A stretch of 8,709 nt of DNA from Myxococcales bacterium (lineage in GTDB: Bacteria > Myxococcota_A > Bradymonadia > Bradymonadales > Bradymonadaceae). The translations under genes and the position numbers were made by a program. The notes beneath the pieces were generated by a model. That model made no database searches, had not been told where the DNA came from, and worked only from the letters and a program-made list of their open reading frames with translations. Within the stretch, counting starts at the first letter, position 1; every line of letters starts with the position of its first letter. The stretch covers positions 1 to 8,709 of the forward strand of contig SKNI01000138.1 in the NCBI GenBank assembly GCA_007120615.1, read 5' to 3'. Positions 1-5,742 of the stretch are shown here, piece after piece.

Positions 1-246
1 ATCTTGTGGGTCCCGGGAGTAACTGCGGCATTGTTGACATTATATCTGGCGCGACGAAGCATTTATGCTCGTCGGGATCGGCTCAGAGAGCGAGTGGAGC
101 GCTATTGCGAGGCAAATCAACTGCCCCTAAGGGTGTTGCGCGAGTATTATAGGGCCGAGGATCTCTACCCATTTTTCGCGGCGATTTATGAAGAAACGCC
201 GCGTCGTCTGGTGGCCAAGGGCCCCCAGGCGGAGCATTCAGGATAA
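1..246 (+). CDS. 3' part of an unrecognised small membrane protein (5' end probably outside window)
   Basis: The reading frame is open from the first base to the TAA at 244-246, giving about 81 visible residues. A TTG at position 4 could act as a start, but no ribosome binding site can be seen ahead of it, so the gene most likely begins upstream. The visible part opens with a hydrophobic stretch (VPGVTAALLTLYLA) that could be the end of a membrane helix, followed by a strongly basic segment (RRSIYARRDRLRERVERY) as expected on the cytoplasmic side, and then an aromatic-rich tail ending near PRRLVAKGP. I do not recognise a family. It ends 12 bases before the ExbB-like gene and is probably in the same transcript. 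The coding call rests on composition and tight spacing; the function is unknown. Confidence 0.55.
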   Translation: MLWVPGVTAALLTLYLARRSIYARRDRLRERVERYCEANQLPLRVLREYYRAEDLYPFFAAIYEETPRRLVAKGPQAEHSG

Positions 247-258
247 GCCGGGAGCACT

Positions 259-990
259 ATGGAGCAGTTGTGGCAATGGCTCGATTTCGGGGGGCTGATG
301 TTGATTCCCATCGCGGTGGCTTCCGTGGTGGGGGTGGCATTATTTGTAGCTCGCTGGAGAGCCCATCGATCAGAGCGGGTGATTCCGCTGGATACCAAGA
401 TCCGGGTTCTGCAGGCGGTACGTGACGAGGAATGGGAGCGGGCCGATGAGATCTGTCGAAAGAGCTCCTCGCCGGTAAGCCGGGTCTATACCGAGGGGCT
501 TCGCTTTCGGGGAGCGAAACGCCGGGAGATCCGAGAGGCCATGGAAGAGGTTGGTCGTCGGGAGATGAACCGGTTGGAGCGCTACGTGGGGGCTGTGGGG
601 GCGATGGCGTCGGTGACGCCTCTGATGGGGCTTCTGGGAACGGTATTGGGGATGATTCGTGTTTTTCAGGTGGTGGTCGACGACGCCTCCAGCGCCGGGG
701 GCGTAGTCGATCCCACGGCTCTGGCAGGAGGAATCTGGGAGGCTCTGGTGACGACGGCGGCCGGGCTGGCGGTGGCGATCCCCTTATATCTTGGCTATCG
801 CTACCTTCTGGGCCGTCTGGACACTCTTTCGGTGGACCTGGAAGAGGCCGCGGGAAGTCTTCTGGATCGATTGGCTCCGCCGCCGCAGGGGATCGCCGCA
901 GAAGCCGTGGTGGGGACCGAAGGGGCCAGACGGGAAGAAAAAGAGGAGTCTCCCGATTCGGCGGAGGTTCTGGCTGCGGAGGGAGCGTGA
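259..990 (+). CDS. MotA/TolQ/ExbB-family proton channel subunit
   Basis: Inner-membrane channel subunit that, in this family, forms a pentamer around an ExbD/TolR dimer and uses proton flow to move an envelope partner. The 243 residues show the expected three-helix plan: helix 1 about residues 11-32, a long cytoplasmic loop rich in Arg and Glu (33-108), helix 2 about 110-138 with the signature PLMGLLGTVLGM, and helix 3 about 155-182 with GGIWEALVTTAAGLAVAIP. By alignment to E. coli ExbB, T128, E161 and T166 match the conserved channel residues Thr148, Glu176 and Thr181. The tail (206-243) is acidic, Ala/Glu-rich and probably disordered. The ATG at 259 follows GGGAG (250-254) at 4 bases. It overlaps the ExbD-like gene by 4 bases. 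No TonB, TolA, TolB or Pal gene is visible, so ExbB versus TolQ cannot be decided. Family assignment is secure; the energised partner is unknown. Confidence 0.93.
   Translation: MEQLWQWLDFGGLMLIPIAVASVVGVALFVARWRAHRSERVIPLDTKIRVLQAVRDEEWERADEICRKSSSPVSRVYTEGLRFRGAKRREIREAMEEVGRREMNRLERYVGAVGAMASVTPLMGLLGTVLGMIRVFQVVVDDASSAGGVVDPTALAGGIWEALVTTAAGLAVAIPLYLGYRYLLGRLDTLSVDLEEAAGSLLDRLAPPPQGIAAEAVVGTEGARREEKEESPDSAEVLAAEGA
978..985 (+). promoter_or_regulatory. Ribosome binding site deciding the GTG start of the ExbD-like gene
   Basis: GGAGGGAG lies inside the last codons of the ExbB-like gene. The GGAGG core (978-982) is 4 bases before GTG 987-989. It supports GTG as the true start and suggests that the two subunits are translationally coupled, which suits a complex of fixed stoichiometry. 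Confidence 0.7.
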
Positions 991-1424
991 ATTTTCGCGG
1001 CCAGGGCACCGGGCGGGGGCGCACGGAGGTGACCCTGGAGCTTACCCCGCTTATCGATGTCATCTTCTTATTGCTCATCTTTTTTGTGATGACCACCAGC
1101 CCCGGGATGAGTGCTGCCGAGCGTCTGGACCTCGATCTTCCCGATGCTGCAAGTGGAGAGGCCGCAGAGACCACCGACGAGCGAGTGGTGGTCCGAATCT
1201 TCTCCGACGGCGAGATCAGGATTCAGCAAGGGGAAGACGGCGAGGAGCAGGTGGTCGACGATCTGGACGCCGAGATGGCCCGGCTTTACGAGGAACAGCC
1301 GGAGGCCGCAGTCTGGATTCGCGGGGACGTCGATGCCAGCCACGGAGCGGTGATTCAACTGCTGGACGTGGCGAGGAATGTGGGCTTTCAACGAGTCCAT
1401 ATGGCGGTCCGTCCCGGGGGCTGA
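987..1424 (+). CDS. ExbD/TolR-family biopolymer transport protein
   Basis: Partner of the upstream channel subunit: a single-pass inner-membrane protein with a periplasmic domain. The 145 residues begin with a short cytoplasmic segment containing VTLELTPLIDV, followed by a transmembrane helix (about 21-37, LIDVIFLLLIFFVM). D24 in this helix aligns with the proton-carrying aspartate of ExbD (Asp25) and TolR (Asp23). The periplasmic part (about 55-145) follows the family's pattern: VVVRIFSDGEIRI, then a helix region, then AVWIRGDVDASHGAVIQLLDVARNVGF. A Gly/Glu/Asp-rich insert (QQGEDGEEQ) sits in the turn after the first strand pair. The gene begins with GTG, overlapping the ExbB-like stop as GTGA. 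A functional proton-driven motor with the upstream subunit is inferred from the intact key residue and the coupling. Whether it serves TonB-like uptake or Tol-like constriction is not decidable here. Confidence 0.93.
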   Translation: MNFRGQGTGRGRTEVTLELTPLIDVIFLLLIFFVMTTSPGMSAAERLDLDLPDAASGEAAETTDERVVVRIFSDGEIRIQQGEDGEEQVVDDLDAEMARLYEEQPEAAVWIRGDVDASHGAVIQLLDVARNVGFQRVHMAVRPGG

Positions 1425-1437
1425 GGCCATTTTCTTG

Positions 1438-1452
1438 CGCCCCCTGGGGGCG
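1438..1452. repeat. Perfect 15-base GC palindrome in the 1425-1507 gap
   Basis: CGCCCCCTGGGGGCG is a perfect inverted repeat of two 7-base arms around a central T, lying 13 bases after the ExbD-like stop in the only real gap (83 bases) of the plus-strand gene run. It is not followed by a T run on either strand, so it does not look like a normal intrinsic terminator. It overlaps a weak promoter-like pair, TTGCGC (1435-1440) and TATTCT (1457-1462) with 16 bases between. It could be an operator, an RNA hairpin that processes or stabilises the upstream message, or chance in GC-rich DNA. The repeat itself is certain; its role is not. Confidence 0.5.
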
Positions 1453-1507
1453 ATGGTATTCTGGCGGTAGAAGAACTCTGAGTGTCAACGGTTAGGAGAG
1501 TGTACCG

Positions 1508-2017
1508 ATGCGACTGGCGGCCATTCTGGCATTTGTGACCGTGGTATGCGGGGTGGCTTATTTCGTCTTCTCTCATCCCAGTCTGGAACGACTGGATCAA
1601 TTGGAGAGAGAGGCCGGGCAGCTGGCCACCCAAAATGAAGCCATGGCCGATCGCAATGCGGAGCTGGAACGCCAGATCGTGGCCCTCAGAGATGATCCAC
1701 GACTCGCCGAGAGACGGGCCCGAGAGACGGCCGGTCTGGCAAGGCCTGAAGAGTTGATCTTTCAGTTCGAAGAGCCCGATAAGCAGGTTCGAGTTCGGGT
1801 GCGCCTCAGAGTTTCTGAGGATGGAATGCAGCTGGCCGGTCGGCCGGTGGAATTAGCAGGGTTAAGCGCTTCCCTTGAGGTCCTCCGCGAGGAGATGCCT
1901 CATGCGGAGTTGACGGTCCGAGTGGATGATGAGGTCGGACCCATTGAGCGGCAAAGAGTAGTAGATATCGTCGAAGCCTCCCCGATGGGGCCGGGCAGCT
2001 GGGAGGACGACGGATAA
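1508..2017 (+). CDS. FtsB/DivIC-like septum protein with extra ExbD/TolR-like periplasmic domain
   Basis: The first 90 or so residues match the FtsB/DivIC plan: a transmembrane helix at 3-21, a coiled coil rich in Leu, Glu and Gln (about 25-62), then the family's closing block, RDDPRLAERRARETAGLARP followed by EELIF (61-85). In E. coli FtsB acts with FtsL and FtsQ in the periplasm to activate septal wall synthesis. Usual family length is about 90-125 residues; this protein has 169. The extra part (about 92-160) contains VRVRLRVSEDGMQLAGRPV, then LSASLEVLREEMPHAELTVRVDD and a final helix IERQRVVDIVEA. This is the strand-helix-strand-helix order of the ExbD/TolR periplasmic domain, and resembles the neighbour at 987-1424. 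AGGAG (1494-1498) precedes the ATG by 9 bases. The FtsB-like part is confident; the ExbD-like reading is by eye. Alternative: a divergent septum-initiator protein with an unrelated extension. Confidence 0.8.
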   Translation: MRLAAILAFVTVVCGVAYFVFSHPSLERLDQLEREAGQLATQNEAMADRNAELERQIVALRDDPRLAERRARETAGLARPEELIFQFEEPDKQVRVRVRLRVSEDGMQLAGRPVELAGLSASLEVLREEMPHAELTVRVDDEVGPIERQRVVDIVEASPMGPGSWEDDG

Positions 2018-2036
2018 ACGATAAAGGGCGACCAGG

Positions 2037-4253
2037 ATGGAAGCCCGAAACGGCACGGAGGCCGTGATGAACCCGAGTATTACACGAAGCAGAATGCAGG
2101 TGCGCGAGGTCCGGGGAGTGAGACGGGCGGTGGCAGTGGCCTGCGCGGTATTATTGGCCTATAGCGCCGGTGTGGTGGGCGTGGTGGGTCTTCCGGTGAT
2201 CCTGAATCTGGTGGTCACAACCGCCCTGGTCGTGGCAGTGGGATATTTCTGGAGGGAGCGCCGCAGAATCGGACAGAGCCAGGATGCCGTAGAGACCACT
2301 CTGGCCGAGACTCTTCTGGCGGCGGCCGCGGCGTTGATCTTATCGCGGTGGATGGCCGGTATGGGGGTTGAGATTTATGCCCTGGTCTTTCTGGTGGTGG
2401 CCTGGGCTGTGATCACGGCCTCCGGTCGAACCGCTGTGGCCACTGTGGCCGCTCTGGTCCTCACCGAGGGAGTAAGCCACATGCTCGGCACGGCCACGGC
2501 AGTGGCTTTTGGGCCGCAACTGGTGGAGTCGGCCGTGGAGATCGACTGGGCGACGCTCGGTGCACGCTGGGGCCTTGTGGTGGCCTTTGCTCTTCTGACC
2601 TGGGGTCTTGTGGGGCGACACGCCGCTCGGCGGCGAAAAGCCTACGACCGAGACGTGGAAAAGGAGCGGGTTCGATTGATCGCCGAGGCCCGAGAATTTC
2701 GTCTGATTCACGCCGGGCGCTCCGAGAGCCCCCTGGATCGAAAGGAAGCCCAGGAACTCATCGTCCGCGATGCGGTGGAGGCCGTCCATCAGACGATCTT
2801 TGTGACTCTGGAATTGGTCAAGACGGCCTTAAAAGCCCACACGGTGGTGCTCTTCTGGTTTGACCTTCGAAATGAACGCCTCAAGATCAAAGAGCTGGTC
2901 AGCGATAGCGATGATGTCGTGGAGGGCGGAATCGACCCGGCCGGAGGGGTCATCGGTGGCATCACCCGGCGTCGAGATGTGGTGCGGCTATGCGGGCTTC
3001 GCCCCGGATTTAGGGGGCTTGCTTATTATCGACAGCCTCCGGGGGTGACCGAATTTCTCGGGGTCCCGATCATCGAGAAAGGTCACCTTCGAGGCGTGAT
3101 CTGTGTGGATCGAAAAGCTTCCCGACCCTTTGGCGAGGAGGAAGCCCAGATCGTGGAAGAATCGGCAGCTTATGTGTTGCGAGCCATTGAAAATGAGCGA
3201 ATGGTCTCCACCATTGAACAGACCCGATTTGAAGTGGGTCGGTTCTTCGAGGCCAGTCGGCGCCTCAACGGAGTATTGACCCCGGAGGAAGTCTACGAAG
3301 TCGCGCTGGAGAGCGTCGCCGAGATCGCGCCCTTTGATTTTGGGGCGATCACGCTCTTCGACGATGATATGGAACATCACCGGGTGGTTCGAGTCAGCGG
3401 TGATGGTGCGACGACGTCGGGGGAATGGAAGGATATTATTTTTGACTCCAATCAGGGATTGGCCTCGATGGTGGTGAAGAATCGGCATTACCTGCCGGTA
3501 GGAGGAAGATTGCGCGATCGAAAGGCGGTGGTGTTGACCGGAGAACAGGATTTCTCCGCCCTTCAAAGCCTTCTGGTTCTGCCGCTGATCGCCCAGGATC
3601 GGCCGGTGGGGACCATGATCATCGGTCACCACGAGCCCGATCAATTCCCCGCCCAGCGCCGGGAGATGCTGGAAGTGGTCTCCAACCAGGTAGCGGTCAC
3701 CATGCAGAACGCTCGGCTCTACTCTCAGATGGAGAATATGGCCAAATACGATGCCCTCACCGGACTGGCCAACCGTCGCTCCTTTGAGGAGCGGCTCTCT
3801 GAGACCATGGCTCGTCATAAGCGCTCCGGTCGCACCTTCGGGATGGTCCTCACTGATATCGACCACTTCAAATCGGTCAATGATACCTACGGACACCCCG
3901 TGGGCGACGAGGTGTTGCGACAGGTGGGCCGAACCTTCACCGAGTTGATGCGCGAGATCGATATGCCCGCTCGCTACGGTGGCGAGGAGTTCGTGATGAT
4001 CTTAGAGGACACCAACCTGGAAGGCGCCCGCCAGGTCGCCAACCGACTCCGGGAAGCCATCGGTGCCTTGCGTTTTGAGACCGAACAGGGTCCATTGCAA
4101 TGCACCATCAGTATGGGCATCGCCATGGGACCCTGGGATTGCGACGATCCACACGGCTTAGTGGATCTCGCGGACCAGGCCCTCTACCATTCTAAAGAGA
4201 ACGGTCGAAATCGAGTCTCCGTCTACCGCGAGGTAATCACTGCGGCGGCCTAA
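2037..4253 (+). CDS. Membrane-anchored diguanylate cyclase with two GAF domains (GGDEF)
   Basis: Predicted to make cyclic di-GMP from two GTP. The 738 residues show, in order: about six hydrophobic segments in residues 31-193; a charged linker helix (195-240); a first GAF-like domain (about 240-385, with LGVPIIEKGHLRGVICVDR); a second GAF-like domain (about 405-560, with LLVLPLIAQDRPVGTMIIG); and a GGDEF domain (about 570-735). The GGDEF domain has LTGLANRR (574-581), DIDHFKSVND with metal ligand D607, the active-site motif GGEEF (648-652), and the RxxD inhibitory site R639-D642 exactly five residues before it. So the enzyme looks active and subject to product inhibition. The input signal is unknown; it could be sensed by the membrane part or by small ligands in the GAF domains. 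An in-frame ATG at 2067 has a better ribosome site and may be the real start (728 residues). It begins 19 bases after the FtsB-like gene and stops 24 bases before phoH2. Confidence 0.94.
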   Translation: MEARNGTEAVMNPSITRSRMQVREVRGVRRAVAVACAVLLAYSAGVVGVVGLPVILNLVVTTALVVAVGYFWRERRRIGQSQDAVETTLAETLLAAAAALILSRWMAGMGVEIYALVFLVVAWAVITASGRTAVATVAALVLTEGVSHMLGTATAVAFGPQLVESAVEIDWATLGARWGLVVAFALLTWGLVGRHAARRRKAYDRDVEKERVRLIAEAREFRLIHAGRSESPLDRKEAQELIVRDAVEAVHQTIFVTLELVKTALKAHTVVLFWFDLRNERLKIKELVSDSDDVVEGGIDPAGGVIGGITRRRDVVRLCGLRPGFRGLAYYRQPPGVTEFLGVPIIEKGHLRGVICVDRKASRPFGEEEAQIVEESAAYVLRAIENERMVSTIEQTRFEVGRFFEASRRLNGVLTPEEVYEVALESVAEIAPFDFGAITLFDDDMEHHRVVRVSGDGATTSGEWKDIIFDSNQGLASMVVKNRHYLPVGGRLRDRKAVVLTGEQDFSALQSLLVLPLIAQDRPVGTMIIGHHEPDQFPAQRREMLEVVSNQVAVTMQNARLYSQMENMAKYDALTGLANRRSFEERLSETMARHKRSGRTFGMVLTDIDHFKSVNDTYGHPVGDEVLRQVGRTFTELMREIDMPARYGGEEFVMILEDTNLEGARQVANRLREAIGALRFETEQGPLQCTISMGIAMGPWDCDDPHGLVDLADQALYHSKENGRNRVSVYREVITAAA
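2057..2061 (+). promoter_or_regulatory. GGAGG ribosome site favouring an alternative start at 2067
   Basis: GGAGG lies 5 bases before the in-frame ATG at 2067-2069. The longer start at 2037 has only AAGGG (2024-2028) at 8 bases. The ten residues between the two starts (EARNGTEAV) are polar and look like no known domain, so the later start is credible. The choice does not affect any domain. Confidence 0.5.
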
Positions 4254-4277
4254 TACAATCACTTCCTTTGAGGTATC

Positions 4278-5660
4278 ATGAAGAAAAACTTCGTGCTCGA
4301 CACCAACGTCCTCCTCCACGACCCGGAAGCTATCTTCCGATTCGATGATAATACGGTCATCATCCCCATCTACGTCATCGAGGAGATCGATACCTTTAAA
4401 AGAGAATTGAGCGAATTGGGGAGAAATGCCCGGGAAGTCAGCCGGATCCTGGATCGGTATCGCACCAAAGGAAAGCTGGGCGTGGGCGTCCCGCTGGAAG
4501 GCGGCGGGACCTTAAAAGTCACCTTTGCGACCACCGATGATGCATCCCAATTTCTGCACTCCGAGAAAAAAGATAATTTGATTCTGAGCACCGCCCTGGA
4601 AGTGCAACGTCAGGAGCCGGAGGTGCTGTGCATCTTGATCTCGAAGGACGTCAACCTTCGGGTGCGGGCCGATATTCTGGGGCTGGACGCCAAGAATTAC
4701 GAAGAAGAAGAGATCACCTCGATCCAGGAGCTCTATCCCGGAGCCAGTGAGGTCAAGGTGCCCACGGAGTGGATCGATGATCTTCACGCCGAGGGGAGTC
4801 TCGAGGTCGAGCTGGCTGATCTGGCCGGCCGAAGGGTCGCCGGTCGCGGGGGGGCAGGGCATGGATTTTATACCAATGAATATATCTGGATGCGTCGCGA
4901 AGACGGCCCCCAGAATACTCTGGCCCGCTTGAGCTTCGACAGTGGAACGAAAGATAAACCAGCCACAAAGGGCGTGATTCGCCCCCTGGACAAGACCCAT
5001 GATCATGTGTGGGGAATTCGCCCTCGAAATAAGGAGCAGGCCTTTGCCCTCGATGCTCTGCTCGACGATAAGATCAGCCTGGTCACCCTGATCGGTAAAG
5101 CGGGAACCGGAAAAACCCTTCTGGCCATCGCTGCGGGACTTCAGAAGGTGACCGAGGAGCAGCGCCACCATAAATTGGTGGTCAGTCGCCCGGTTTTTCC
5201 GATGGGACGAGATATTGGATATCTTCCGGGAACCGTGGAGGAGAAGCTCGATCCCTGGATGCGCCCGATCTTTGATAATGTGGAGTATCTGATGGGGATC
5301 AGCCACGCCGATCGGCGAAGCGGTCGGGGCGCAGAAGAGTTGAAGTCGATGGGGATCATCGAAATCGAGCCGTTGACCTATATTCGAGGCCGCTCTCTTC
5401 CCAATCTATTTATGATCGTCGATGAGGCTCAGAACCTAACGCCTCATGAGGTCAAGACGATCCTTACCCGCGTCGGTGAGGGAACCAAGATCGTGCTCAC
5501 CGGCGATCCCTACCAGATCGACAATCCCTATGTGGACAGTGAGTCCAACGGGCTGACCTATGTGGTCAATCGATTAAAGGGGCAGTCCGTGGCTTCAACG
5601 GTGACTCTCTTTAAGGGAGAGCGCTCGGCGCTGGCGGAGATGGCGGCCAATCTCTTGTGA
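4278..5660 (+). CDS. phoH2: PIN-PhoH2 protein (PIN ribonuclease domain fused to PhoH ATPase, YlaK type)
   Basis: Two-domain protein: an N-terminal PIN nuclease-like domain and a C-terminal PhoH ATPase. In mycobacterial PhoH2 this pairing gives ATP-dependent RNA unwinding and cleavage. PIN domain (about 1-145): FVLDTNVLL with D8, VIEEID with E35/E36 and D38, KKDN with D99, and SKDVNLRVRAD with D124, so the acidic metal-binding residues all appear present. A middle region (about 165-245) with a Gly/Arg-rich turn (GRGGAGHG) leads into the ATPase, which has VWGIRPRNKEQ, Walker A GKAGTGKT (273-280), Walker B with DEAQN (382-386), and LTGDPYQID (407-415). The 460 residues fit the usual YlaK/PhoH2 length. 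GAGG (4270-4273) precedes the ATG by 4 bases. It follows the cyclase by 24 bases without a visible promoter, so co-transcription is likely, and ends at a hairpin terminator. Actual substrates are unknown. Confidence 0.95.
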   Translation: MKKNFVLDTNVLLHDPEAIFRFDDNTVIIPIYVIEEIDTFKRELSELGRNAREVSRILDRYRTKGKLGVGVPLEGGGTLKVTFATTDDASQFLHSEKKDNLILSTALEVQRQEPEVLCILISKDVNLRVRADILGLDAKNYEEEEITSIQELYPGASEVKVPTEWIDDLHAEGSLEVELADLAGRRVAGRGGAGHGFYTNEYIWMRREDGPQNTLARLSFDSGTKDKPATKGVIRPLDKTHDHVWGIRPRNKEQAFALDALLDDKISLVTLIGKAGTGKTLLAIAAGLQKVTEEQRHHKLVVSRPVFPMGRDIGYLPGTVEEKLDPWMRPIFDNVEYLMGISHADRRSGRGAEELKSMGIIEIEPLTYIRGRSLPNLFMIVDEAQNLTPHEVKTILTRVGEGTKIVLTGDPYQIDNPYVDSESNGLTYVVNRLKGQSVASTVTLFKGERSALAEMAANLL

Positions 5661-5688
5661 TATCTAAAGTCTGAGGTTATCGCGACAT

Positions 5689-5725
5689 AAAAAAGCCCCA
5701 CCGGCTCTCGCTGGCGGGGCTTTTT
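5689..5725. terminator. Bidirectional intrinsic terminator between convergent genes
   Basis: A run of A (5689-5694) leads into GCCCCACCGG (5695-5704), a short CTCTCG loop (5705-5710), CTGGCGGGGC (5711-5720), and TTTTT (5721-5725). The arms pair over ten positions with one A/C mismatch and one G-T wobble, and the A and T runs also pair. With T runs on both strands it can stop phoH2 transcription (stop codon 28 bases away) and that of the convergent secreted-protein gene (stop codon 17 bases away). Confidence 0.9.
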
Positions 5726-5742
5726 ATTTGGTTCGGTGGAGG

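Noticed and set aside
257..1174. 305-codon open frame on the minus strand opposite the ExbB/ExbD-like genes
   Set aside because: The translation is extremely rich in Pro, Arg and Ser and matches no domain; it lies opposite two clearly conserved genes and is a by-product of their codon use in GC-rich DNA.
1438..1452. The GC palindrome as an intrinsic terminator of the ExbB/ExbD transcript
   Set aside because: The loop is too tight for the full arms and no T run follows on either strand.
791..1495. 234-codon plus-strand frame spanning the ExbB/ExbD junction
   Set aside because: It is Arg/Gly-rich with no recognisable motif and overlaps two genes whose own frames carry diagnostic motifs.
2988..3896. 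302-codon minus-strand frame opposite the cyclase gene
   Set aside because: No domain pattern; the plus strand encodes continuous GAF and GGDEF motifs here.
4512..5306. 264-codon minus-strand frame opposite phoH2
   Set aside because: No recognisable motif; the plus strand carries the PIN and Walker motifs across the same bases.
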